A stretch of DNA of 64,000 nucleotides from contig NZ_JAJSOO010000001.1 of assembly GCF_029428875.1 (NCBI RefSeq), positions 2,046,001-2,110,000 on the forward strand, given 5' to 3'. Of this stretch, positions 52,181 through 61,508 are shown piece by piece. Source of the DNA: Streptomyces sp. JH34. GTDB taxonomy: Bacteria > Actinomycetota > Actinomycetes > Streptomycetales > Streptomycetaceae. The notes under the pieces are model-generated. The model was given only the letters and a program-made list of their open reading frames with translations. It was not told where the DNA came from and made no database searches. Position 1 is the stretch's first letter, and every line of letters starts with the position of its first letter. The translations under genes were made by a program, and so were the position numbers.

Positions 52181-54355
52181 CTACCAGGACGCGTCGTCCA
52201 GCACCAGCCGCCCCGCCTTGCGGTATTCGCGCTGGGCGCCCGCCAGCAGGTCCTTCGTCGACACGCCGTCACCGCGGCCCGCCGCCGCGTACGCGGCCGT
52301 GACGACCGCGCTGCGGATCGAGCCGCCCGCCAGCTCGAAGTCAGCCGCGCAGGAGGCCGGATCGATGTCGTCGGCGCACGGGACATGGGCGAGGCTGTGC
52401 CGCCACAGCGCCAGTCGCTGATCCTCGTCGGGGAAGGGGAAGTCGACCACCAGGTCCAGCCGGCGTGTGAACGCGTCGTCGATGTTCGAGCGCAGGTTGG
52501 TGGTCAGCAGGGCGATGCCGTCGAACGACTCCAGACGCTGCAGGAGATAGGCGCTCTCCATGTTCGCGTGGCGGTCGTTGGAGCTGCTGACCTCGGAGCG
52601 CTTGCCGAAGACCGCGTCCGCCTCGTCGAAGAGCAGCACCGCGTCCGTGCGGTCGGCCTCGGTGAAGATCCGCTCCAGGTTCTTCTCCGTCTCACCGACG
52701 TACTTGTCCACGACGGACGGCAGCTGCACGACGTAGAGATCGAGGCCGAGTTCACCCGCGACCACCTCGGCGGAGAGCGTCTTGCCCGTGCCGGAGTCGC
52801 CCGCGAACAGCCCCACCACGCCCCGTCCGCGCCCGCCGCCCGCGCTCAGCCGCCAGTCCCCCAGGACCTGGTCGCGGTGCTGGGCGCGCAGGACCAGTTC
52901 CCGCAGCTGCGCCAGCGGTCCCTCGGGCAGGACGAGGTCGTTCCAGCCGACGTCGGGCCGGATGCGGCGGGCGTGCCGCTCGAGGCCCGACGCGGACTGC
53001 TGCCGGGCCGCGAGCCGCAGGTGCGCGGCGGACAGCCGCGTCCCGTGGAACGCGGCGAGGTCCAGCGCCGCACGCGACGCACGGTCGATGCCGCCGGGTC
53101 CCAGCCGGTAGGCGGCGACCACCGGAGCCAGGTCGAACTCCGGCTCCTCGGGGCCGAGCGCGGCCCGCCAGGCGTCGAGATCGCCGGCACGCTGCCGGGG
53201 CGCGTCCAGCACGACCGGGTCGTGTCCCCCGTCGCACCACTGCGGGTCGTACGGGCGCGGGTCCGCGAACAGCACCGGGACATCGTTCACCGCGAGCGCC
53301 CGGATCAGCGCCCCGGGCCTCTCGGGCAGCGAGCTCACCACGACGGCGCGGCCCGTCAGCCGTGCCTCGCGGAGCAGTTCCCGGTAGGGGATGTGCTCGG
53401 CCGGCGCGCGTTCCACCGGCGTGTGCTCCTCGGTACGGTGCTCCGACGGGCCCTTCCCCGGGACGAGATGCAGGGCCGGGATACCGGCCGCGCCGAGGGC
53501 GACGGTGGCGAAGGCCAGCCCGTCGCCGTCACGGTGCTCCCGCAGATAGACCGCGAGCGGGCGTTCCGAGAGCCGCTCGGCCAGCCTCCGCGCCAACGGG
53601 TCGATGCCGTGCGCCGCGCCGCTGCCCTCCGCGCCCTCCGCGCCGTCCGCGCGCTCGAGGGGCAGGTACGGGAGCAGGCGTACGGTCCCGTCCAGCGCCG
53701 GGTCCGGTGTGTCGTCACCGAGCAGATGGGCCACGACCCGGTCGGGGACGCGCAGGGAGCGGCTGAGGAAGGGACGTTCGGGTTCGTCCACCTCGACCAG
53801 CCCGCGTGCGATCAGCCGCGCGGCCGGATGGAACCTGGACCGCCCCGCCGCGGAGTGCGTGGGCACCCCGCACAGGTCGAGCGCGAGCGCCACGGTCGCC
53901 CTGCGGCGTGTGACGTCGTCGTTGAGATAGGCGTACAGCGACTCGAACGTGCGGTCCAGGTCGGGCGCCAGCGCGATCAGGAGGATGTGTGTGTCGAGCG
54001 GGCTGAGGCGCAGCCAGTGGGCGAGCCAGTGAAGGCGGTCCTCCTCGGACGGCTCGGACGGCTCGGACAGCTCGGACGGCTCGGACCTCGCAGTCCCGTC
54101 GGGACCCTCCGCGGTGTCCCGGTCCGCGGCCGTGTCCGGTTCCCCGGGCCCGTCCGGCCCGTCCGGGCCCGGGGGATGTTCCGCATGTTCCGTGCCCCCG
54201 GACAGCAGATGACGCACCGCTTCATCCGTCAGATACATCCCGCGCATCGGATCGGTGGCCGTCGGGTCGGTGGCGCTGCGGTGCTCGACGAGCAAGGCCA
54301 CCCGCTCGCGCAGTCCGGCGAGCCGCTCGAGCAGAAGGGAGGAGGAGTCGCTCAC
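52181..54355 (-). CDS. AAA+ ATPase of the contractile injection system
   Basis: 724 aa. An N-terminal ~480-residue region (winged-helix-like pieces and degenerate ATPase-like fold; acidic SEPSEL repeats near 92-105) precedes an active AAA+ domain: Walker A GDSGTGKTLSAE near 517, Walker B VLLFDEADAVFG near 575, sensor ALLTTNLRSNIDDAFTRRLD. Matches the Afp15/Pvc15-type ATPase of eCIS, required for particle assembly. The GTG start overlaps the DUF4255 stop (GTGA). Confidence 0.92.
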   Translation of the reverse strand: MSDSSSLLLERLAGLRERVALLVEHRSATDPTATDPMRGMYLTDEAVRHLLSGGTEHAEHPPGPDGPDGPGEPDTAADRDTAEGPDGTARSEPSELSEPSEPSEEDRLHWLAHWLRLSPLDTHILLIALAPDLDRTFESLYAYLNDDVTRRRATVALALDLCGVPTHSAAGRSRFHPAARLIARGLVEVDEPERPFLSRSLRVPDRVVAHLLGDDTPDPALDGTVRLLPYLPLERADGAEGAEGSGAAHGIDPLARRLAERLSERPLAVYLREHRDGDGLAFATVALGAAGIPALHLVPGKGPSEHRTEEHTPVERAPAEHIPYRELLREARLTGRAVVVSSLPERPGALIRALAVNDVPVLFADPRPYDPQWCDGGHDPVVLDAPRQRAGDLDAWRAALGPEEPEFDLAPVVAAYRLGPGGIDRASRAALDLAAFHGTRLSAAHLRLAARQQSASGLERHARRIRPDVGWNDLVLPEGPLAQLRELVLRAQHRDQVLGDWRLSAGGGRGRGVVGLFAGDSGTGKTLSAEVVAGELGLDLYVVQLPSVVDKYVGETEKNLERIFTEADRTDAVLLFDEADAVFGKRSEVSSSNDRHANMESAYLLQRLESFDGIALLTTNLRSNIDDAFTRRLDLVVDFPFPDEDQRLALWRHSLAHVPCADDIDPASCAADFELAGGSIRSAVVTAAYAAAGRGDGVSTKDLLAGAQREYRKAGRLVLDDASW

Positions 54356-55041
54356 GTGCGCTGCTCCTGAGGCGTTCCCGTCGTGCCGTGCTTCTTCGTG
54401 AAGGCTTGCTTGGCCTCTTCGACGCTCTGCGCGCTGTGGTGACGCGCGGGACCGTCGTCGGGCCGGCCGTCCGCACCGCGTACCTGGACGCCGAGCCCCT
54501 CCGTGACGGGCGGGCCGACCTTGTATTCGGGGTATCCCAGGAAGGGCGCGGTGATCACCACGTCGAGCGAGGGCTTGAGTTCGCCGCCGAGCGCGGACCA
54601 GATGTCCGCGAGCGACCGGGCCTCGGTGTGCAGCCCCGCGACGGTCAGCGGGACGGAGAGGCCGAGCCCGGCGAGTGTGCCGGTCAGGTCCTCCGGGGGG
54701 AGGATCTCCTTGGGCAGCAGGGTGTGCAGCACGGCGGAGAGCATCCGGTGTTCGTCCTGCGGGCGCTTGGTCCAGGCCGTGACGAGGTACGAGAGCCGGA
54801 ACCAGCGTGGCGGCTGGTGCTGTCTGAGCGTGATCCCCTGCTCGTCGCGGACCGACACCTTGCCGCGCTGGCGGCGCTTGGTGTCCTCGCGGATGTCGTA
54901 GAGGTACGCGTCGATGGTCGGGGCGTTGCGCCGGGCCGCCCAGTCGCGCGTGGGTGCGTCGAAGGTGACCTCGACGTCGGACCCGGCGAAGGCGCCGCGG
55001 ACGAGCAGCCCTCTCAGGATGTCATCCACCTCGTGGATCAC
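54352..55041 (-). CDS. DUF4255 tail terminator (cap) protein, Pvc16/Afp16-like
   Basis: 229 aa. DUF4255 core: VIHEVDDILRGLLVRGAF, NAPTIDAYLYDIREDTKRR and FRLSYLVTAWTKRPQDEHRM, then the C-terminal SLDVVITAPFLGYP. In eCIS this protein caps the tube and sheath and fixes particle length. GTG 55041, the usual family start, was chosen over a GTG 18 nt upstream. Coupled to the ATPase; this two-gene unit is separate from the structural operon. Confidence 0.88.
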   Translation of the reverse strand: MIHEVDDILRGLLVRGAFAGSDVEVTFDAPTRDWAARRNAPTIDAYLYDIREDTKRRQRGKVSVRDEQGITLRQHQPPRWFRLSYLVTAWTKRPQDEHRMLSAVLHTLLPKEILPPEDLTGTLAGLGLSVPLTVAGLHTEARSLADIWSALGGELKPSLDVVITAPFLGYPEYKVGPPVTEGLGVQVRGADGRPDDGPARHHSAQSVEEAKQAFTKKHGTTGTPQEQRT

Positions 55042-55078
55042 GGTGGCTCTGCCCTTCACGGTCGCTGCCCGTCCCGGG

Positions 55079-55152
55079 AACGCTCGTCGCCGAACGAACC
55101 GTCACGGAACGACCTGTCATGTATCGACCTGTCGCGGATCGGCCTGTCACTG
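55079..55152. repeat. Five imperfect 15-bp direct repeats upstream of the cap-ATPase operon
   Basis: Units AACGCTCGTCGCCG, AACGAACCGTCACGG, AACGACCTGTCATGT, ATCGACCTGTCGCGG and ATCGGCCTGTCACTG follow each other directly. The common core is AtCGacCtGTCac. They lie 38-111 bp before the start of the DUF4255 gene, so an array of regulator sites is likely. Confidence 0.6.
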
Positions 55153-55335
55153 CGCTCGGCCGAACCGTCCGTGGTCCGGCCGGTCAGGGGCACCCCGGCA
55201 TGGAGCGCCCCACCCCATCGTCACCGCCCGGCCGCCCGCCCCGCGAGGCACCAGGGGGACGATCAAGGGGCAACCCCGCTGCCCCCGTGTCGCCGTTCTC
55301 CTGTCCTCGGGGCCCTTGCACCGGCGGACGGTCCG

Positions 55336-55974
55336 TCAGATGTAGCCTTCCCGCAAGGCATAGGCCACGGCATGGGCACGGTTGCGGAGCTGCAGCCGAG
55401 TCGTCAGACCGTGCATCACGTTCTTGACCGTGCGTTCGGAGTACGACAGTTTGCTGGCAATCTCCCCGGTATCCATTCCGTCGGCCACCAGCCGGAGGAC
55501 ATCGACCTCGCGTGGTGCCAGTCCGGACGCCGTGACGCCCGGCGTACCGGTCGTGCCGCGCTGCAGCGTGCCGACCTGGGCGATCAGACGTCCCAGCAGG
55601 TCGGACGGCAGATCCCCGTCGCCCCGGGAGGCCGCGAGGACCGCTCGGAGGAGGCGGTGGCCCGTGGCCTCACGCCGCCAGACGATCGCGCCGACGCCGT
55701 ACTCGATCACCTGGAGCAGTTCCGCCTCGCGGATCAGGCTCGTGACGAGGACGGCCTTGGTGCCGTCCGCACGGGTCAGCCGCCTCAGCCGCGACAGCGT
55801 GGGTTCGTCCAGAGCCTCGGCGAGCAGGACCGCGACCGTGCCCGGGCGGCCCGCGCCCTCCTCGAGCAGCTCCACCTCGGAGTGCCGGCGGAGCTGGCTG
55901 ACCGCTCCGTCCATGGACAGCGGGTCCGAAGCGTGGACCTCCACGGGAATCCTGACCGGGGGCCGAAGAGCCAT
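55336..55974 (-). CDS. LuxR-family (response-regulator-like) transcription factor
   Basis: 212 aa. The N-terminal half resembles a receiver fold (PVRIPVEVHASDPLSMDGAV, GTKAVLVTSLIREAELLQVI) but acidic phosphorylation residues are not clearly kept, so it may act without phosphorylation. C-terminal LuxR HTH: LAPREVDVLRLVADGMDTGE and KLSYSERTVKNVMHGLTTRL. Its place between the CIS genes and the LAL regulator suggests control of the injection system. ATG 55974. Confidence 0.88.
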   Translation of the reverse strand: MALRPPVRIPVEVHASDPLSMDGAVSQLRRHSEVELLEEGAGRPGTVAVLLAEALDEPTLSRLRRLTRADGTKAVLVTSLIREAELLQVIEYGVGAIVWRREATGHRLLRAVLAASRGDGDLPSDLLGRLIAQVGTLQRGTTGTPGVTASGLAPREVDVLRLVADGMDTGEIASKLSYSERTVKNVMHGLTTRLQLRNRAHAVAYALREGYI

Positions 55975-56103
55975 GCCTGTACGTCCTCGCGTCTTACCTC
56001 GACAGAGCCAACCGTTCGTGCTCCGTCCATCCTTCCTCCGCGGGCAGGACGAGACCAACGTGGCTCACCACGAGATCGACCACGAGATCGGCGGCACGTC
56101 CTC

Positions 56104-59079
56104 ATGACAGGCTTATCGAGTCAGCCACGCCCCTGTCCTCAGATCCCGGCCCCGTCGTCCGGCCCCGGCCCCGCCTCCGGAGGACTGCTCGAACGGGATG
56201 CCGCGCTGGGCCTGCTGGCGGCGGAGGCCGGCCGGGCCGTCGCCGGGTCGGGGCGGCTGGTCCTGTTCCGCGCCCCCACCGGCACGGGCCGCAGCGCACT
56301 GCTGGAGGCCGCCGCCGAACTGGGCGCGGGCCTCGGTATGCGGGTGCTGCGTGCCCATGCCTACGCCGAGAGCTCCCGCGTCCCTCTCGCCGTCGTGCGG
56401 CAACTCCTCGACCCGCCACACGATTTCGGCGGGCTCGACGACGACACCCCGGAGACCCCGCACCACCTCGGATACGCGTCCCGCCTGTGGCAGCTGCTGT
56501 GCGGGCACGCGGCCCGGTCACCCCTGCTCGTCGCCGTCGACGACGCGCACCTGGCCGACCGGGCCTCCCTGCGCTGGCTGACCGAGGGAGCCCGGCGGCT
56601 GACGGGGATGCCGGTCCTGATGGTGATGACCGAGCGCGGGCAGTACGACATCGCACCGCAGGCACCCGGCCTCGCGTACTCCCTGTCACCCGGCATGGTG
56701 CGGGTGCACGCGCTGGCCCCGCTGAGCCGTCCCGCCGCCGAGGAGCTCGTACGCGGTGCGCTGGGACCGGACACCGCCGACACCTGGGTGGACGGCTGCG
56801 TCCGGGCGGGCGCCGGGAACCCGCTGCTGCTGCGGGCACTGCTCGACGACCTGCGGGCGGTCTTCCCGCACGGCGGCCGGGCGGGCGCGGCGGACGGGGC
56901 CTGCCCCGAACCGCAACTGCCCGAGGACTGCGCCGAGCTGTACCCGGGTGCGTTCGCGGCGGCGGTCTCGTGGTGGCTGAGGAGCGCGGGCACCGGAAGC
57001 ACCACGGTGGCCCGCGCGCTCGCCGAGCTGGAGGACTCGGCACGGTACGACGAGGGGGACCACGGGCTGCCCGGAGACGGCGGGGTGTCCGGCACCCACC
57101 CGGGCCCCGCCGGGCACGACGGTCCCGGCCCGGGCCGTGGACCCGGCGACGAGTTCACCGACTTCCTGGCCGAGCTCACCCGTGCCGACCCCGACCGCGT
57201 CGGCGGCTGGGTGACCGCGATGATCCGTCTCGGGCTGCTGCGCCGTACGCCGGGCACCGGTGTCCCGCGCTTCGCGCACCCCCTGCTGCGCGGAGCGGTC
57301 CTCGACGGCTGGCCGCGCTCGCACCGGCAGGCGCTGCACCTCCGCGCGGCCGAACTGCGCCAGCGCCGTGGCCACGGGACCGAGGCGGTGGCCGGACATC
57401 TGCTGCGTACCGACCCCGGCGGTACGCAGCACGTCGCCAAGGCCCTGCTCGACGCGGCAGCCGACGCGTCCAGGGCCGGCAGGACCGGCGCCGCCGCGCA
57501 CTACCTGCGCCGCGCGCTGGACGAACCGCTGCCGCGTGAGCGCCGGGCGGCCGTACTCACGGAGCTGGGCGAACTGGAGTTCGCCACCCTGAGGACGGGC
57601 GGGATACCTCGGCTCGCCGAGGCGCTGCGCCTCCAGGAGGAGCCCGGGGACCGGGTGCTGGCGGCGGTCGCCCTGGGCAACGCCCTGGCCCACCGGGGCA
57701 AGCCGCACGCCGCACTCGACGTCATGCGCGATCTGGGCCCGCTGGACGGGCACCCCGTCCTCGCCCGGACGGTCCAGACCGCGTCGGCGTTCTTCTCGGA
57801 CCACGACCCGGAGATCCGGCGCGCCGTCCACACCCGGCTGCGCGAGCGCGCCGAGCGCTCCCCGGAGTGGATCAGCCCGGCCCTGCGCGCCCTGCTGATC
57901 CGGTACGAGTCGACGGCCGGTCTGCTGTCCGCGGAGTCGGCGATGCGGCAGATCAGGCGGCTGCTGACAGCCGCCGAGGACCCGCTCCTGGTGCCCTACC
58001 TGCTGGGTACGGCAGCCGCCGTGGCGCAGTGGGCCGACGCGCCGGACGACGCCGAACGCATCATCAGGACCGGGCTGTCCGCGCACTCGGTGTCGCCGCT
58101 GCACCCCGTCCACCGGTCGCTGATCGACGCGCGGGTGGACACAGCTGCCGCGCGGGGCCGTTACCGCTGGGTGCTGGAGGAGACAGCCGGAACGTCCCGG
58201 GCGCCTGACGGCTCGCCGAGCACCGTCGCGAGCAACTTCCTGGCCCAGCGCGTGATCGCACTCGTCGAGTGCGGCCGCCCCGCCGAGGCCGAACGGCTCG
58301 TCGCCGGTGTCGACGTCGGCGAGACGCAGGGCGGCTGGGAACAGAACCGTTTCCTCTACGCGCGTGGTGTGCTGCGGGCGTCCGTGGGCGATCCCGCGGG
58401 AGCGCTGGCCGACTTCCGGGAGTGCGGCAGGCGCCAGTCCGATCGCGACGTGGAGAGCCCCGTCGTCACACCGTGGCGCTCGGCCGCCGCCGAATGCCAC
58501 CTCTCCCTGGGGGAGACGCCGGAGGCCCTCGCGCTCGCCGGGGAGGAGAGCCGGTACGCCGACGTGTGGGACACGCCCCGGGTCCGGGGCCGCGCGCTGC
58601 GCGTCCTCGGCGCGGCCACCGGCGGCCGGCGCGGTCTCGAACTCACCGCGGAGGCCGTCGACGTCCTGCGCGGTACGTCGATCGACGTCGAGCTGATCCC
58701 CGCGCTCATCACCCACGGGCTCCAGCTCACGGCCGCCGGACAGCCTCGCAGCGCCCGTCCGCTGCTCAGGGAGGCCGCGACGGCGGCCGAACGGCTCGGC
58801 GCGGTCCGGCTGTCGGGCCGCGCCGAGCTGGCCCTGCGCTCCAGTGGAGCCCGCCGCAGGAACGCCTCCCTCACGGGCCGCGGCTCACTGACCGCCAGCG
58901 AACGCCGCATCGCCGCACTGGCCGCCGACGGGCGGACGAACGCCGAGATCTCCGAACTGCTCCACCTGGCACGGCGTACCGTGGAGACGCACCTGACCAG
59001 CACCTACAAGAAGCTCGGCATACGACGCAGGGCGGAGCTTCCCGCCGTGCTGAACGGCGATACGCAGGAGCCCACCTGA
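56104..59079 (+). CDS. LAL-type (large ATP-binding LuxR) transcriptional regulator
   Basis: 991 aa. AAA/STAND ATPase domain: Walker A APTGTGRSALL (from residue 57), Walker B LLVAVDDAHL (141). A long helical TPR-like region (~420-900) follows, then a C-terminal LuxR HTH (929-985: LTASERRIAALAADGRTNAE and ARRTVETHLTSTYKKLGIRR). LAL proteins integrate a ligand signal and activate nearby operons. ATG 56104; no strong ribosome-binding site. Divergent from the LuxR gene, the two sharing a 129-bp promoter region. Confidence 0.92.
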   Translation: MTGLSSQPRPCPQIPAPSSGPGPASGGLLERDAALGLLAAEAGRAVAGSGRLVLFRAPTGTGRSALLEAAAELGAGLGMRVLRAHAYAESSRVPLAVVRQLLDPPHDFGGLDDDTPETPHHLGYASRLWQLLCGHAARSPLLVAVDDAHLADRASLRWLTEGARRLTGMPVLMVMTERGQYDIAPQAPGLAYSLSPGMVRVHALAPLSRPAAEELVRGALGPDTADTWVDGCVRAGAGNPLLLRALLDDLRAVFPHGGRAGAADGACPEPQLPEDCAELYPGAFAAAVSWWLRSAGTGSTTVARALAELEDSARYDEGDHGLPGDGGVSGTHPGPAGHDGPGPGRGPGDEFTDFLAELTRADPDRVGGWVTAMIRLGLLRRTPGTGVPRFAHPLLRGAVLDGWPRSHRQALHLRAAELRQRRGHGTEAVAGHLLRTDPGGTQHVAKALLDAAADASRAGRTGAAAHYLRRALDEPLPRERRAAVLTELGELEFATLRTGGIPRLAEALRLQEEPGDRVLAAVALGNALAHRGKPHAALDVMRDLGPLDGHPVLARTVQTASAFFSDHDPEIRRAVHTRLRERAERSPEWISPALRALLIRYESTAGLLSAESAMRQIRRLLTAAEDPLLVPYLLGTAAAVAQWADAPDDAERIIRTGLSAHSVSPLHPVHRSLIDARVDTAAARGRYRWVLEETAGTSRAPDGSPSTVASNFLAQRVIALVECGRPAEAERLVAGVDVGETQGGWEQNRFLYARGVLRASVGDPAGALADFRECGRRQSDRDVESPVVTPWRSAAAECHLSLGETPEALALAGEESRYADVWDTPRVRGRALRVLGAATGGRRGLELTAEAVDVLRGTSIDVELIPALITHGLQLTAAGQPRSARPLLREAATAAERLGAVRLSGRAELALRSSGARRRNASLTGRGSLTASERRIAALAADGRTNAEISELLHLARRTVETHLTSTYKKLGIRRRAELPAVLNGDTQEPT

Positions 59080-59252
59080 CCGCCCCGGCGGCGCGGGGGC
59101 CCGCCCGTCCGGAACCGTCCCGGCTCCGGACGTTGCCCTCATGGCCCTCCCCCGGGCCCGCCCGCACCCGGGACCCTGCCCTCGCGGACCTCCCGCCGCC
59201 CGCGTGGGGAGGGTGACCATGCTTGATCAGGCGTTGAGTGGCGAGGAGTACC

Positions 59253-61406
59253 GTGCGCGCGTACAGAGCACAGGCCGGACAGGCCGGTGGCCGGGAGGGC
59301 AGCCGCCGGGCGGAGGCGCCGGCCACGTTCACGCAACGGGTCCTGGCTCTCCAGCGCGCCGCGGGCAACACGGTCGTGGCCCGTGCCATCGAGGAGGAAC
59401 GGCACGAGCACGGCGCCGCCTGCGGCCACGAGACCGCCGGACGACCCGCCGTCGAGAGGTCGTCGGCACAGCCGTCGTCCGTGCTCGACGCCGTGCGCTC
59501 GCCCGGCCGTCCGCTGGACTCGCGCATCATGGAGAAGGCGGAACAGGGCTACGGCATGTCCTTCCGCCACGTGCGGGTACACAGCGATCCGGCCGCGCAG
59601 CGCTCGGCGACGGCCTTCGGCGCCCGCGCCTACACCACCGGCCATGACATCGTCGTGGGCCCCCAGGGCGCGGACGACGAGACGATGTTCCACGAGCTGG
59701 ACCATGTGCGCCAGCAGTCCATGGGCCCCGTCGCGGGGACGGACAACGGGTCGGGCGTGGCGGTCTCCAGCCAGGAGGATCCCTTCGAGCTCCAGGCCTC
59801 GGCGAACGGCCGGAGGATGGCCCGGGGCGGCATGCCCGACCTGTCGGGCCCGGGCTCCGGCGTTTCGGCGGGGGCGGCCACGACCGCCGGAAGCGGCGGC
59901 GGCATCACGGTGGCCCGCATGGTGTCCGGCAACGGCTGGAGGATGCACAGGGCGGACCGGGGCCTCGAGTTCGAGATCGTGGACGATCACGGTCCGATCA
60001 TCGGCAGGTACGTCAGGTCCGGATCCGACGGCACGGAGATCTTCGACACCCCTCAGGGACGCATCAGGGTGTACCCCACGCAAATCATGGGCCCCCGGGC
60101 CACGGTGGGCGGCCTCCACCCGGCGGGCCGGGTCCGGCCGCCCGAGGACAATCTGCAGGACCGGGACGAGGTCCTGCTGTCCGAGGCCAACGCGTCGGGC
60201 GCACGGGCGCGGTTGCGCATGGATCCCAGGGCGGCGGACAGGATCGCCGTCACCACGTACGAGGAGGAGCCCGACTACGCGGACTACCCGCAGAACCGTG
60301 AGGCGCTGCGGCGTCAGGGCGTCCCCGTCCTGAACAGCTTCGACATCAGCCGGCCCGAGACCGCCGGCCGTCTCAGCAACCTCGGTCCGGACCCCCTCCT
60401 GAACTTCAACATGCCGCGCGTTCCGCGCGGAACCCCCGGCTACTCCACCCAGCAGCTCATCAGGGACACCACCCGGATTCCCGAGCGGACCGGCCGCGAC
60501 GACATGCGGGTGAGCATCACCGCGCCCCACCCGAGCCAGTACGCGAGGCCGGGTACCCACAACAGCATCTACGGCCTGGAGAGCGGGAGGGCCGTGCCGG
60601 AGAGCGCGCGAATGGTCAGCGCTCACTCCGACGACGAAGGGCTCGAGGCGGCCGGTTACAGCCACCGTCAGTCCACGAAGGACGAGGGTGCCTCCGCCGC
60701 GAGCCGCAAGAAGAAGTACCTGTTCGAGCGCAAGCGTGACGAGAGCAGGCGCAGCAACAGCCCCGAGGAGGAGGAAGCGGGTCCGTCGTACCGCAGCCGG
60801 AGCCAGGCGCCCGGCGGCAGCAAGCGGCGCGGCAAGAGCAAGAGCCGCAGCGAGAGCAAGAGCCGTGTGAGCGAGGCTCCGGCGCCCGCCCCCCGGCGCA
60901 GGTCGAGCAGGCCGCCCGTGACCACGCGTGGCCGTGCTCCGGTCAACTACGCCGCGGTGGAGGACGAGGACGAGTACTTCGGCAGTCAGCAGCCCGAGAG
61001 CAGCGGCCCCCGGCGCCGACGCGGCAGCGTCGCCCCCAGTTACCTCATGGACTCCGAGGACGAGGGGGCACGGCCGCGCAGGGGGCGTCGTGAGTCCGTC
61101 GACGTGAGGCCGCCGGAGCGGGAGCGCAGCCGGCGCAGGCCGAGCCGGGCACCTGCCGGCGCGTCCAGCAGCCGTCACGTCGACCTCGGCGACGACGTCG
61201 TGTACGGGGCCGGACCGATCGACCGCGAACCGCCGCGGCAGCGGGGGCGCAGCCGTCAGCCCGCGTCCTTCCAGCCGTTCATCACGGACAGTGGCCGCAG
61301 CACCCGGATCCCCGTCAGCTACGCCGACGAGCCCGAGTGGGAGGAGGACTCCCCCCGGGACGTCAATCCGTTCCTGCCGGCGCCTCGGGAGCACCGCCGC
61401 CGGTGA
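59253..61406 (+). CDS. DUF4157 (eCIS core) metallopeptidase-domain protein with Arg/Ser-rich tail; candidate CIS cargo
   Basis: 717 aa. GTG 59253 has GAGGAG 5 nt upstream. Residues ~20-45 carry the actinobacterial VLALQRAAGNTVVARAI motif. The DUF4157 domain (~85-200) includes GRPLDSRIMEKAEQGYGMSF, VRVHSDPAAQRSATAFGARA, TTGHDIVVG and a zinc motif HELDH (147-151). Residues ~235-460 form an unrecognised globular domain (LLNFNMPRVPRGTPGYSTQQ, MRVSITAPHPSQYARPGTHN). From ~470 on, the protein is basic and Arg/Ser-rich (SKRRGKSKSRSESKSR). DUF4157 marks eCIS-associated effectors; cargo function here is inferred. Confidence 0.85.
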   Translation: MRAYRAQAGQAGGREGSRRAEAPATFTQRVLALQRAAGNTVVARAIEEERHEHGAACGHETAGRPAVERSSAQPSSVLDAVRSPGRPLDSRIMEKAEQGYGMSFRHVRVHSDPAAQRSATAFGARAYTTGHDIVVGPQGADDETMFHELDHVRQQSMGPVAGTDNGSGVAVSSQEDPFELQASANGRRMARGGMPDLSGPGSGVSAGAATTAGSGGGITVARMVSGNGWRMHRADRGLEFEIVDDHGPIIGRYVRSGSDGTEIFDTPQGRIRVYPTQIMGPRATVGGLHPAGRVRPPEDNLQDRDEVLLSEANASGARARLRMDPRAADRIAVTTYEEEPDYADYPQNREALRRQGVPVLNSFDISRPETAGRLSNLGPDPLLNFNMPRVPRGTPGYSTQQLIRDTTRIPERTGRDDMRVSITAPHPSQYARPGTHNSIYGLESGRAVPESARMVSAHSDDEGLEAAGYSHRQSTKDEGASAASRKKKYLFERKRDESRRSNSPEEEEAGPSYRSRSQAPGGSKRRGKSKSRSESKSRVSEAPAPAPRRRSSRPPVTTRGRAPVNYAAVEDEDEYFGSQQPESSGPRRRRGSVAPSYLMDSEDEGARPRRGRRESVDVRPPERERSRRRPSRAPAGASSSRHVDLGDDVVYGAGPIDREPPRQRGRSRQPASFQPFITDSGRSTRIPVSYADEPEWEEDSPRDVNPFLPAPREHRRR

Positions 61407-61463
61407 GGGTGATCCGCCCGGACGGCCGGGCCGTCCGGGCGGGGGTCGTGGAGTCACGTCGGT

Positions 61464-61492
61464 GGCCGAAGCCAGTTGCGTTGGCTTCGGCC
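61464..61492. terminator. Bidirectional terminator
   Basis: GGCCGAAGCCA/TGGCTTCGGCC, 7-nt loop, then GCCTTTCG, between convergent genes. Confidence 0.82.
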
Positions 61493-61508
61493 GCCTTTCG
61501 CGGGTCCC

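Noticed and set aside
36235..55041. Locus as an intact prophage or a type VI secretion system
   Set aside because: No capsid, terminase, portal, integrase or lysis genes in the locus, and no TssJLM membrane complex or ClpV; the DUF4255 cap and Afp15-type ATPase point to a CIS.
55079..55152. 15-bp repeats as a CRISPR array or a coding repeat
   Set aside because: Units are directly adjacent and imperfect with no spacers; the pentapeptide-like reading lies in an upstream extension without its own start signal.
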